NCBI RefSeq assembly: GCF_040222815.1
Contig: NZ_JAVKCH010000057.1
Location: 310,001-374,000, forward strand
Direction of reading: 5' to 3'
Length of the DNA stretch: 64,000 bases
Source: Imperialibacter sp040222815
GTDB lineage: Bacteria; Bacteroidota; Bacteroidia; Cytophagales; Cyclobacteriaceae
The notes under the pieces are model-generated. The model did not search any database. It was not told the DNA's origin and was given only the letters and a program-made list of their open reading frames with translations. Each line of letters begins with the position of its first letter. Within the stretch, counting starts at the first letter, position 1. Of the stretch, positions 53,704-61,831 are shown one piece after another. Position numbers and translations under genes: made by a program.

Positions 53704-54523
53704 TCTTGTTTTTCTTATCGGAGCGGCCCGCTCAGGCACAAAAATGTTGAGGGACGTGCTTGCCCAGCATCCAGGCATTAGTAAAGTCCCATACGACATA
53801 AACTTTGTCTGGAGGTGGGGAAACGAGTCGTTAGAGCATGACGAATTAAGTCCTGCTAACTATTCTGCTAAGAATAAGCATCGGATACACGAATATTTGG
53901 AGAGATATGCCAAGAAAGGAGATTACTTGATTGAGAAATCGGTTTCGAATACCATCAGAATCCCATTCCTGCGGAGGAATTACCCTGGCGCAAAGTATAT
54001 ATTTCTGTATCGAAACGGAATTGACGTCTGCGAGTCAGTAATCCGACAATGGAAGGCCCCTCTTGACAGCAAATACCTTCTCCAAAAGATGAGAAATACG
54101 CCTCCTTCTTTGTTAATTAACTACGGAATGAAGTTTTTGAAGAGAAATCTCATTAAGAGGAAAAATGATTTCTTTTGGGGAGTCAACTTCCCAGGAATGT
54201 CGAAAGATCTTCAATTTAAATCGATAGATCAAATAGTTGCGCAACAATGGACATATTGTGTTGGTAAAATGCTTGAGGCCCGGGAATCAATAGATTCCGG
54301 ACGGCTTATCGAAATTAAATATGAAGACCTTGTTTACAACTCTGAAGCTGTGCTCGAGCGTATCTTTAAATTTATAGACCCGCAATTCTCTATTATGCCA
54401 ACCGAAAAAGATTTGATAACAAGTGACCACGTGGGGAGAGGCAAATCCAATTTTCTCGAAGAACAGTTAATTGTAATTTTACCAATTGTTGAGTCGACGA
54501 TGAAAAAAATTGACAGCTTATGA
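53678..54523 (+). CDS. Sulfotransferase (fourth of four)
   Basis: 281 residues. PAPS loop GAARSGTKMLR at 15-25 and 3'-phosphate segment YRNGIDVCESVIRQW near 108-122; EKSVSNTIRIP near 86 suits the substrate site. It belongs to the broad sulfotransferase-3-like group and differs clearly from the other three. ATG overlaps the GT4 end by 26 bases, and its stop overlaps the aminotransferase start (ATGA), so expression is coupled on both sides. Confidence 0.82.
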   Translation: MKLSKEGSNLVFLIGAARSGTKMLRDVLAQHPGISKVPYDINFVWRWGNESLEHDELSPANYSAKNKHRIHEYLERYAKKGDYLIEKSVSNTIRIPFLRRNYPGAKYIFLYRNGIDVCESVIRQWKAPLDSKYLLQKMRNTPPSLLINYGMKFLKRNLIKRKNDFFWGVNFPGMSKDLQFKSIDQIVAQQWTYCVGKMLEARESIDSGRLIEIKYEDLVYNSEAVLERIFKFIDPQFSIMPTEKDLITSDHVGRGKSNFLEEQLIVILPIVESTMKKIDSL

Positions 54524-55734
54524 TGAATATTCCCTTTTCGCCACCATTTATTGATGAAGACACAATAACTGAAGTAACTGATACGCTAAGATCAGGTTGG
54601 ATAACTACTGGCCCCAAAGTAAAGGAGTTAGAAGATCTCATCGCAAAGTTCAATCAGTGTGATTCTGCTGTAGCTGTCAATTCAGCAACTTCAGCGCTAA
54701 TGCTGGCCCTTCATTGGTTCGGAGTGGGAAGAGGTGATGAAGTTATTATTCCTGCGTATACTTACTGTGCTACGGCTTTGGCAGTAAAGCATATTGGAGC
54801 GACCCCCATCATGGTAGATGTTAAGAGCGACTTTACCCTTAATCCTGCAAAGATGAAAGCTGCGATCACCAGCAGGACCAAAGCAATCATTCCAGTGGAC
54901 ATAGCCGGCTGGCCATGCGATTACGGCCAAATAATCGAAATTGTAAGAAATGCTTCCGAAAAATATTTTAACCCCACATCAGACCCACAAAAGAAGCTGG
55001 GTCGAGTTCTTATTCTAAGCGACTCAGCCCATTCTCTTGGGGCAGTTTACAAAGGAAAGCCCGTTGGAGCGTTGCCCGATATCAGTGTTTTTTCATTTCA
55101 TGCAGTAAAAAACATTACGACAGCTGAAGGAGGAGCATTGTGCTTAAATCTCCCAGAGCCATTTGACAACGGCGACGTCTATAAAACATTGAGGCTTTGG
55201 AGCCTTAATGGGCAAACAAAAGACGCATTTACTAAGTTGCAAGCGGGAGGGTGGAAGTACGACATTGTGTATCCTGGCTTCAAAATGAACATGCCAGACA
55301 TATGTGCAGCAATTGGAGTTGCTCAACTAAGAAAATATGCAAGTACTCTTCTACCTCGAAGAAGAAGCATAGCAAATATGTATCAGGAAATCTTTTCCAA
55401 GCATAGCTGGGCAATTCTTCCTCCCTTGAGACATGGAAGCACTGAGTCAAGTTATCACTTGTACCCAATTCGCATTAAGGGAGCAAATGAAGCTCAAAGA
55501 GATTTAATTATTGAAGAGATGACACAAGCTGGCATTGGGGTGAACGTTCATTTTATACCGCTCCCTTTACTTACTATTTTTAAAGAACAGGCTTATGATA
55601 TTTGTGAGTTTGAAGTGAGCTACAATCTCTACGCCAATGAGATATCACTCCCGATTTATCCTCAACTTCTTGATGAGCATATTGAGTATGTAACCAACTG
55701 TTTAGTTACTGCCGTTTCAAACGTTCTGCGCTGA
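54520..55734 (+). CDS. DegT/DnrJ/EryC1-family sugar aminotransferase (PglE/ArnB-like)
   Basis: 404-residue PLP enzyme: GWITTGPKVKELE near 26-38, SDSAHSLGA near 167-175 (Asp and His stacking on the cofactor) and FSFHAVKNITTAEGGAL near 191-207, with Lys197 as the cofactor site. This motif set is typical of 4-aminotransferases acting on UDP-4-keto-6-deoxy-GlcNAc or UDP-4-keto-arabinose. Adjacent phosphoglycosyl transferase and 4,6-dehydratase genes suggest the PglE-type reaction giving a UDP-4-amino sugar. Two adjacent ATG codons at 54520 and 54523. Next gene starts 1 base after its stop. Confidence 0.88.
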   Translation: MMNIPFSPPFIDEDTITEVTDTLRSGWITTGPKVKELEDLIAKFNQCDSAVAVNSATSALMLALHWFGVGRGDEVIIPAYTYCATALAVKHIGATPIMVDVKSDFTLNPAKMKAAITSRTKAIIPVDIAGWPCDYGQIIEIVRNASEKYFNPTSDPQKKLGRVLILSDSAHSLGAVYKGKPVGALPDISVFSFHAVKNITTAEGGALCLNLPEPFDNGDVYKTLRLWSLNGQTKDAFTKLQAGGWKYDIVYPGFKMNMPDICAAIGVAQLRKYASTLLPRRRSIANMYQEIFSKHSWAILPPLRHGSTESSYHLYPIRIKGANEAQRDLIIEEMTQAGIGVNVHFIPLPLLTIFKEQAYDICEFEVSYNLYANEISLPIYPQLLDEHIEYVTNCLVTAVSNVLR

Positions 55735-55735
55735 A

Positions 55736-56365
55736 ATGATTAGGTTGCTAGATTTAACGATATCCATTTTGGGAATGATATTATTTCTTCCCGCTTTTTT
55801 ACTTTTTGCTGCGCTAATTGTTGCCGACTCTTCTGGATCGGTTTTTTACCTTCAGAAAAGAGTAGGTAGGGGGGGGCAGGAGTTTACTTTATATAAACTC
55901 AGAACTATGAGGAGTGGTGCTGACAAAAATGGTCTTTTGACGATTGGGGCAAATGACAGTAGGATAACAAAATTTGGGTTATTTTTGAGGAGATATAAAA
56001 TAGATGAGGTTCCTCAATTGATCAATGTTTTCAAAGGGGATATGAGCCTCGTTGGGCCGAGACCGGAAGTTCGAAGATATGTTGAACATTACACAGAAGA
56101 TCAGAAGAAGATTCTTCTCATCCGGCCAGGAGTTACCGATATGGCCTCAATATTCTATAAAGATGAAAATGACGTTTTAAGTCTAGCTTCTGATCCTGAC
56201 TCGCTCTATATCAAAGAAATTTTACCACATAAAATCAGCCTCAATCAATTTTACATAGAGAACCCGTCAGTAAGAAATTATTTTTATATAATCTATCTAA
56301 CATTGAGGAAATTATTATCAAGATCAGGTGGAAAGGGTACCAGCCGGGGGGCAACTATTCATTGA
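55736..56365 (+). CDS. Initiating phosphoglycosyl transferase (PglC-like sugar transferase)
   Basis: 209 residues: one N-terminal re-entrant membrane helix (about 6-28), then FTLYKLRTMRSGAD near 44-57, KIDEVPQLINVFKGDMSLVGPRPE near 86-109, here cited as DEVPQLINVFKGDMSLVGPR, and RPGVTDMASI near 131. This is the minimal PglC/WcaJ-core family with catalytic Asp-Glu (DE). It transfers a phospho-sugar from a UDP-sugar to undecaprenyl phosphate, the first committed step of the region C polysaccharide. A G8 tract at 55869-55876 encodes Arg-Gly-Gly. The 60 bases after the stop lead to the dehydratase gene. Confidence 0.93.
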   Translation: MIRLLDLTISILGMILFLPAFLLFAALIVADSSGSVFYLQKRVGRGGQEFTLYKLRTMRSGADKNGLLTIGANDSRITKFGLFLRRYKIDEVPQLINVFKGDMSLVGPRPEVRRYVEHYTEDQKKILLIRPGVTDMASIFYKDENDVLSLASDPDSLYIKEILPHKISLNQFYIENPSVRNYFYIIYLTLRKLLSRSGGKGTSRGATIH

Positions 56366-56430
56366 CGCTTTTTTTTCAATTTAGCACTATTTACACCAGG
56401 CAGACTTTGATAACAAAAGGCATCAGTGAA

Positions 56431-56436
56431 GGAGGT
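56431..56436 (+). promoter_or_regulatory. Shine-Dalgarno-like site before the PglF-like gene
   Basis: GGAGGT, 7 bases before the TTG at 56444. A strong ribosome site is unusual in this phylum and in this locus. If used, it fixes the start at 56444; if a GTG at 56426 is the start, the site would lie inside the coding region. Confidence 0.4.
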
Positions 56437-56443
56437 CAGACAT

Positions 56444-58306
56444 TTGGGAAAACTAAGCGAAATGACAAGTAGTCATAGTTTCATAATAGGCAATAAATCG
56501 ATAATCAAATTCATGATTGATGTCCTGCTTTGGACAACTCTCACCGTAGTTAGTTTTGTTTTGCGTCTTGAGGGAGATATCCAAAGGTTGGCTGAGTCCC
56601 TATTTGTTTACTCTTCATTGTTATTCTTCGTCAAGGCTGCATCAGTTTGGCATTTCAAATTGTACAAACAGTCATGGCAAAATGTAGGCCTCTCGGATTT
56701 TTATTCACTAGTAAAAGCGGATGTAGTAGTTGGATTTTTTGCTTGGGTGCTTGTTTTTGTTTTACGGCCAAATTTTGTTGTTCCATACTCGATCCCATTT
56801 ATTGAGTCCGCACTAATGCTTTTGAGTCTTGGTGGCATAAGGATTCTTTTTAGATATTACTTCAAAAACTTCGTTTCCAAAAGAAATTTCCCACGAAGGA
56901 AAAGGGTGCTGATTGCCGGTGCAGGAGACGTGGGAACAATGGTTGCGAGAGAAATGCTTAGAAACCCGAAAGAAGGGTTCCTTCCTGTGGCGTTTCTGGA
57001 CGATGATCCGACTAAAAGTAACCAACGTTTTTTGGGGGTTCCTGTTCTTGGGCAGATCGAGGAGATGAGTGAAATTATTGATGAAGAGAACATTGACGAG
57101 CTCATTATAGCCATGCCCAATGCTACAGGAGACACAATACGAAAAATCGTCGAGTACGCTCAACTGGCCAACATACCACACAGAACAATCCCAAGGTTAA
57201 ATGATCTCATAAGCGGAAGGGTAAATATTAACTTTCTTAGGAATGTCGAATTGGAAGATTTGCTGAGGAGGGAGCCGGTGCAACTAGATGGCACCAAAAT
57301 ATCTGCTTATTTGAAGCAAAAAAGGGTAATGGTTACGGGTGCGGGTGGCTCCATCGGTTCCGAGATTGTTCGCCAGCTTACCAGGTTTGATCCCGACACC
57401 ATCCTATTGGTAGGGAGAGGGGAAAGCAGCTTACATTTGATCAGTATTGAGTTGAGGGATAAAAGGGGGTTCCAAAAATTTGATGTTAAAATTGCCGATG
57501 TGCGAGACAGAGACACTCTGGAAAAGCTGTTTGATGAATACAGGCCAGAGGTGATTTTCCATGCTGCAGCTCATAAGCATGTTCCTTTTATGGAAGACAA
57601 CCCGGCTCAATCTGTCTTCAACAATGTTATTGGCACCAAGAACCTGACTGAACTTGCACTTAAGTATAGTGTTAAATATTTCGTCAATATTTCGACAGAT
57701 AAGGCTGTAAATCCAACCTCAGTTATGGGAGCGTCAAAAAGGGTGAGCGAGCACCTTGTTTCGCTAGCGTCTTCAAAAGCTGAAAAGGATCAATATTTTG
57801 TTTCGGTTAGGTTTGGAAATGTGCTTGGAAGCAGGGGAAGTGTGATCCCGATATTCAAGGAGCAAATTAAAAACGGTGGGCCTATTACCATTACTCACCC
57901 TGAAATGGTTAGATATTTTATGACTATACCGGAAGCCAGCCAGTTAGTTTTGCAGGCGGGCGCAATGAATAAGAATGGCTCACTATTTATTTTAGACATG
58001 GGCAAGCCCGTGAAAATATTGGATATGGCGAGAGACTTGATATCACTTTCTGGCCTAATTCCTGATCAGGATATAAAAATTGTATTTTCAGGAGTTAGAC
58101 CTGGGGAAAAGATGTTTGAGGAATTGCTTACATCGCAGGAAACACTTGAAGCCACAGTGCATGGAAAAATATTTTCCGCTAAGAAAAATGTTCACCCTCG
58201 AGGCATCGAAACCATGGTTTCGATGCTTGAAAAAGTTGCACAAACTGGAGATACCGTCAAAATCAAAGCAGCATATAAAGAAATAATCCCATCGTATACA
58301 CCCTAA
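56444..58306 (+). CDS. UDP-GlcNAc 4,6-dehydratase-like protein (PglF/WbpM family)
   Basis: About 620 residues; four N-terminal membrane helices (about 25-140), a first Rossmann-like domain (VLIAGAGDVGTM near 155), and a catalytic SDR domain with VTGAGGSIGSEIVRQL near 296 and STDKAVNPTSVMGASKR near 420, where Met stands in the usual Tyr place, as known for large inverting and retaining dehydratases. RFGNVLGSRGSV is also present. Start is uncertain: GTG 56426, TTG 56444 or ATG 56462; only TTG 56444 has a GGAGGT at a good 7-base distance, so I use it. It supplies the 4-keto sugar for the aminotransferase and PglC-like enzyme upstream. Confidence 0.9.
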   Translation: MGKLSEMTSSHSFIIGNKSIIKFMIDVLLWTTLTVVSFVLRLEGDIQRLAESLFVYSSLLFFVKAASVWHFKLYKQSWQNVGLSDFYSLVKADVVVGFFAWVLVFVLRPNFVVPYSIPFIESALMLLSLGGIRILFRYYFKNFVSKRNFPRRKRVLIAGAGDVGTMVAREMLRNPKEGFLPVAFLDDDPTKSNQRFLGVPVLGQIEEMSEIIDEENIDELIIAMPNATGDTIRKIVEYAQLANIPHRTIPRLNDLISGRVNINFLRNVELEDLLRREPVQLDGTKISAYLKQKRVMVTGAGGSIGSEIVRQLTRFDPDTILLVGRGESSLHLISIELRDKRGFQKFDVKIADVRDRDTLEKLFDEYRPEVIFHAAAHKHVPFMEDNPAQSVFNNVIGTKNLTELALKYSVKYFVNISTDKAVNPTSVMGASKRVSEHLVSLASSKAEKDQYFVSVRFGNVLGSRGSVIPIFKEQIKNGGPITITHPEMVRYFMTIPEASQLVLQAGAMNKNGSLFILDMGKPVKILDMARDLISLSGLIPDQDIKIVFSGVRPGEKMFEELLTSQETLEATVHGKIFSAKKNVHPRGIETMVSMLEKVAQTGDTVKIKAAYKEIIPSYTP

Positions 58307-58484
58307 TGCTCTGACAGACGGCCGTTCGGCTTTCCAGGTTGCCATTCTGTTTCTGGGAGCTTGTTGCTTTACAGTTTTAATTATTCTTTTAGCCCAGGGC
58401 TTTTTCAAGCCGTGGAAAGCCCGTAGTTCTTTGCTATTGTACACGCTATTGAGCGGGGTTTTCTTTTTCGTGTTGTTTTACTAA
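58287..58484 (+). pseudogene. Cryptic membrane-protein reading frame without start codon
   Basis: Between the PglF-like gene and padR, one frame is open from 58287 to a TAA at 58482-58484. From CTG 58311 it reads as two clear hydrophobic helices (FQVAILFLGACCFTVLIILL and SLLLYTLLSGVFFFVLFY) joined by a basic turn (KPWKARS), 57 residues in all. No ATG, GTG or TTG lies at its head; an ATG at 58306 is one frame off. It is either a small membrane protein with a CTG or other rare start, or the 3' remnant of a gene whose 5' end was lost or frameshifted. No family recognised. A GGGCTTT/AAAGCCC hairpin (58398-58423) lies within it. Confidence 0.35.
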
Positions 58485-58516
58485 TTTGCTTTACAAAATA
58501 TAAGCATATACTTTTG
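58485..58516 (+). promoter_or_regulatory. padR promoter with both Bacteroidota elements
   Basis: TTTG at 58485-58488 (-33) and TACTTTTG at 58509-58516 (-7, TAnnTTTG) with 20 bases between, within the consensus 17-23. It is the only complete Bacteroidota promoter I found. Transcription should begin at about 58521-58523, so the ATG at 58524 would be at or within a few bases of the 5' end (leaderless or nearly so). Confidence 0.6.
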
Positions 58517-58526
58517 TAAGTATATG
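58505..58526 (+). promoter_or_regulatory. Palindromic PadR operator overlapping the start codon
   Basis: A perfect inverted repeat CATATACTT-ttgt-AAGTATATG (9-base arms, 4-base centre). The right arm includes the padR ATG and the left arm plus centre cover the -7 element. PadR-type repressors bind short palindromes containing ATAC/GTAT-like arms at their own promoters, so this is most simply an autorepression site. Confidence 0.6.
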
Positions 58527-58856
58527 AGCAAAGAACACATAGGCGAGTTTGAGGAGCTGATCCTCACACTCGTTGCCGCTTTGAAAGACGATGCTTATGG
58601 GGCGGCCATCACAGAAGAGATAGAATCGAAACTAGCACGGGAAGTCAACCTGAGTGCAGTGCATGTTACCCTGTACAGGCTGGAAGACAAAGGCTTTATC
58701 AAATCGGAGCTTGGCGGTGGCACCAGCATGCGTGGTGGGCGCAAAAAGAGAATTTTCACCATCACCAGCGCCGGTATGGCCATGCTCAGAAACATCAAGG
58801 ACAGCAGGCTGAAACTTTGGAACATGGTGCCCGAGCTTAAAATCGCAGCGGAGTGA
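58524..58856 (+). CDS. PadR family transcriptional regulator
   Basis: 110 residues, a winged helix-turn-helix protein with the typical N-terminus (HIGEFEELILTLVAAL), the DAYGAAITEEIE recognition region near 28-39 and the LYRLEDKGFIKSE wing near 57-69. It lies over a palindromic operator that covers its own start, so it probably represses itself and the following permease gene. Its stop overlaps the permease start (GTGA at 58853-58856). Such padR-permease pairs are common in Cytophagales; the signal is unknown. Confidence 0.92.
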   Translation: MSKEHIGEFEELILTLVAALKDDAYGAAITEEIESKLAREVNLSAVHVTLYRLEDKGFIKSELGGGTSMRGGRKKRIFTITSAGMAMLRNIKDSRLKLWNMVPELKIAAE

Positions 58857-61513
58857 GGGAACAGGATCAGATAATCCCCAATTGGGTGCGGAGGTTCCTT
58901 CAACTCATCTGCCCAGAGTATCTCTATGAAGAGATAGAGGGTGACCTTATTTATCGATACAACAGAGACTTACTCAAACACAACAAGAATAAAGCTAAGA
59001 GAAGGCTGGTGTGGAATGCTATTCGCTTTTTCCGTCCCGGCATCCTGATGCGCAACAATTTTACAAAAGGACTAAACTATCAAATCATGCTCAAGTATCA
59101 TTTACTAGTGGCCTGGAGAGTGCTGCTGAAAAACAAGCTCTTTAGCTTCACGAACGTCTCCGGTTTGGCCATAGGCTTTGCCTGCTGCATTTTTATCGCT
59201 ATGTATGTACTCGATGAGCTCTCGTATGATCAGTACCACGGCAAGGCTCACCGCATATACCGACTACTGCATAATTCAGGCAACTTGGCTGATACTGTCT
59301 CCACCAGCAACAACCCAGCTGACTATTCGGTGTGGGGCAATGCTCCTGTTGCCACTGCGCTGAAAGCAGAGTTTCCAGAAGTGGAGCAGGTGGTACGGTT
59401 TTCTGGAAGAGCCAGTACGGTGCTGCGAAAGGGAGATAATATTTTTAATGAGCCAAACATCTTTATCGTTGATTCTACTGTATTTGATGTATTCAGTTGG
59501 AAGTTCGTAGCGGGCGACCCTGAAACAGCCCTTGCACAACCCAACAGTGTTGTGCTGACAGAATCGACGGCGCAAAAATACTTTGGAGATGAAGATCCAT
59601 TGGGTCAAACCATTGAAGTGGATGCTATCGCAGGACGCATTAATGAACGATCAACCTGCATGGTAACTGGTATTCTGGCAGACATTCCTCACAACTCTCA
59701 CTTTACTTTCGACGTGCTTTTGCCGATGAGTATGTTCAAAAAGTCGAGACCTGGTGTGTTCACTGCTTGGGGTTATGTGGACTCCTACACTTATTTTGTG
59801 GTGCCAGAGGGCTTTGATATAGCACTTCTACAAGCCAAAATGCATGCCTTTACAAGAAGGCATGTGACCGACTGGAGCTACAACGTCATGATTGAACCAT
59901 TGAGTAAGGCCTACCTCTATTCTAAGGCCAAACGGCAACCAGGTGTAACCGGCAACCTGTCCAATATCTATATCTTCTCAGCAATTGCCGTGTTCATACT
60001 ATTTATTGCCTGCATTAATTTCATGAACTTAAGCACAGCGAGGTCAATGACACGGGCCAAGGAAGTGGGTGTTCGCAAAGTGGCAGGGGCTCAACAGGGG
60101 GTACTTAGAGCACAGTTTCTTACTGAAGCCGTACTGCTTTCTTTATTGGCTGGAGTGCTGTCCCTGGCAATTGCATTACTCTTACTACCTTCATTCCAGG
60201 CGCTTACAGGTAAGCAACTAAGCTATGAGCTGATCCTGGCGCCAAAAGTGTTGACGGCGCTGCTTGCGGCAACAATCGTTTCGGGTTTCTTTGCCGGCTT
60301 TTATCCCGCCATGGTTTTGTCAAGCTTTCGACCCTCGCAGGTGCTCAAGGGGATTCTTAAGGCCTCTTTCCAGGGGGCTGCATTGAGAAAAGGGCTGGTA
60401 GTTTTTCAGTTCACTCTGTCAATTGCATTGATCGCAGGCACTGTTGTAGTCTTCTCTCAGCTCGAGCACCTCCGATCTATAGACACCGGCTTCAATCAGG
60501 AGCAAATGCTGGTGATTAATTTTGACTACGACGGTAAGGTGCAAGAGCGACTAGAGATGATCAAGAATGAGTTCGAGAAACATCCCTCGATTATCTCCGC
60601 CGCAGCATCTCGAACAGTCCCGGGCGGCCATTTTCCTAAGGCAACCACGCTAATTGAAACTGCTGCGGGCGAAATGCAAAGTCAGGCTCCTGATCTTTAC
60701 GAAGTTGACTTCGACTTCATCCCCCATTTTGACATTGACGTTGTAGCAGGCCGTGCCTATTCAAGAGATTTTCCAGCCGACACTGCCAACTCGATGGTGA
60801 TCAATGAAGCAGCAGCAAGACTTTGGGGTTATACCAACCCAGAAGATGCTCTGGGGAAAAAGTTTTCTCAGTGGGGGAAAGAAGGCAGAATAATCGGAGT
60901 AGTCAAGGATTTTAACTACGTCTCTTTACACAATAAAGTTGAACCACTGACCCTCCGACTGGAACCGAGATATAGTATGAGCTACCTTACGCTACAGGTC
61001 GCTCCGAATGATTTGCCCGCTACCATCAGGGAGGTGGAACAGAAATGGGCATCGCTAGCCCCTCACCGACCCTTCCTTTATAGTTTTCTGGATGACTCGT
61101 TTAACAGGCAATACCAGGCTGATGTCAGGTTTGGGAAAGTATTCGGAGTATTTGCCATGCTGGCCATATTCATTGCCTGCCTGGGGCTTTTTGCCCTTGC
61201 GGCCTGGACAGCAGAGCGACGAATCAAGGAGATTGGAATAAGGCGGGTGCTCGGTGCCTCATTCGGTCAAATTGTTTCATTGCTGTCAGCTGATTTTATG
61301 AAGCTGGTGCTGATTTCAATGCTGATTGCTACACCCCTTGCCTGGTATGCGATGACCCGTTGGCTGGAAAGCTTTGCCTATCAGGTGGGCATAAGATGGT
61401 GGATATTCGCTGTTGCGGGTCTGACGGCTGCCGTTATCGCTTTGATTACCGTAAGTTTTCAGTCGGTAAAAGCGGCCTCGATGAACCCGGCCAGGTCGCT
61501 GAGGACTGAATAG
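58853..61513 (+). CDS. ABC transporter permease of the MacB/FtsX type with N-terminal prefix domain
   Basis: 886 residues starting with GTG at 58853. Residues 1-80 are a soluble permease-prefix domain (EYLYEEIEGDLIYRY). Then follow TM1 (about 104-122), a large periplasmic MacB-core domain, a three-helix FtsX block near 380-500 with RAKEVGVRKVAGAQ, a second periplasmic domain, and a second FtsX block near 765-880 with RRIKEIGIRRVLGAS. The ATPase subunit is not encoded here and must come from elsewhere. Such proteins export peptides, antibiotics or lipoproteins or transmit stress signals. A strong terminator follows 15 bases after the stop. Confidence 0.9.
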   Translation: MREQDQIIPNWVRRFLQLICPEYLYEEIEGDLIYRYNRDLLKHNKNKAKRRLVWNAIRFFRPGILMRNNFTKGLNYQIMLKYHLLVAWRVLLKNKLFSFTNVSGLAIGFACCIFIAMYVLDELSYDQYHGKAHRIYRLLHNSGNLADTVSTSNNPADYSVWGNAPVATALKAEFPEVEQVVRFSGRASTVLRKGDNIFNEPNIFIVDSTVFDVFSWKFVAGDPETALAQPNSVVLTESTAQKYFGDEDPLGQTIEVDAIAGRINERSTCMVTGILADIPHNSHFTFDVLLPMSMFKKSRPGVFTAWGYVDSYTYFVVPEGFDIALLQAKMHAFTRRHVTDWSYNVMIEPLSKAYLYSKAKRQPGVTGNLSNIYIFSAIAVFILFIACINFMNLSTARSMTRAKEVGVRKVAGAQQGVLRAQFLTEAVLLSLLAGVLSLAIALLLLPSFQALTGKQLSYELILAPKVLTALLAATIVSGFFAGFYPAMVLSSFRPSQVLKGILKASFQGAALRKGLVVFQFTLSIALIAGTVVVFSQLEHLRSIDTGFNQEQMLVINFDYDGKVQERLEMIKNEFEKHPSIISAAASRTVPGGHFPKATTLIETAAGEMQSQAPDLYEVDFDFIPHFDIDVVAGRAYSRDFPADTANSMVINEAAARLWGYTNPEDALGKKFSQWGKEGRIIGVVKDFNYVSLHNKVEPLTLRLEPRYSMSYLTLQVAPNDLPATIREVEQKWASLAPHRPFLYSFLDDSFNRQYQADVRFGKVFGVFAMLAIFIACLGLFALAAWTAERRIKEIGIRRVLGASFGQIVSLLSADFMKLVLISMLIATPLAWYAMTRWLESFAYQVGIRWWIFAVAGLTAAVIALITVSFQSVKAASMNPARSLRTE

Positions 61514-61831
61514 ATTCTGAATATTTGATAAACAAAGAAGGGGCGCAGATAGCTCCTTCTTTGTTTACGCTTCTTGTCCTGGCTTGCTAAGACGGCGAGA
61601 GGGGAGGTCGACAGTGATCTCAACGAACATTAAGCCCCTGCAAGCAGGAGGTTACTTATGGCATTTGAAAAGCGGGACGTCAAATCCGTTATAGCACTCC
61701 GCAGACAGAGAAATACCGTGTTTTAACTATTCAATTGATGCGATACTTTGGTAAATTCATCCTGATTGCCGACAAAAGCAATATTTTTGGAATATTACCT
61801 GTCTGATTCCTACTAATGGCACGAGTAAAAA
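61514..61831 (+). other. Intergenic region after the permease gene
   Basis: About 320 bases. Besides the terminator it holds a 22-codon frame (ATG 61658 to TAA 61726) preceded at 5 bases by AGGAGGT, and a TATTTTTG at 61782-61789 that fits TAnnTTTG but lacks a correctly spaced -33 element; the latter could drive the gene at 61832. I do not count the 22-codon frame as a gene. Confidence 0.45.
61529..61567 (+). terminator. Strong intrinsic-type hairpin after the permease gene
   Basis: A 13-base perfect arm (TAAACAAAGAAGG at 61529-61541 with CCTTCTTTGTTTA at 61555-61567), extended inward by a G-U and two G-C pairs, with a loop of about 7 bases. The right arm has the T-rich stretch TTTGTTTA. It closes the padR-permease transcription unit and looks bidirectional. 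Confidence 0.75.
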
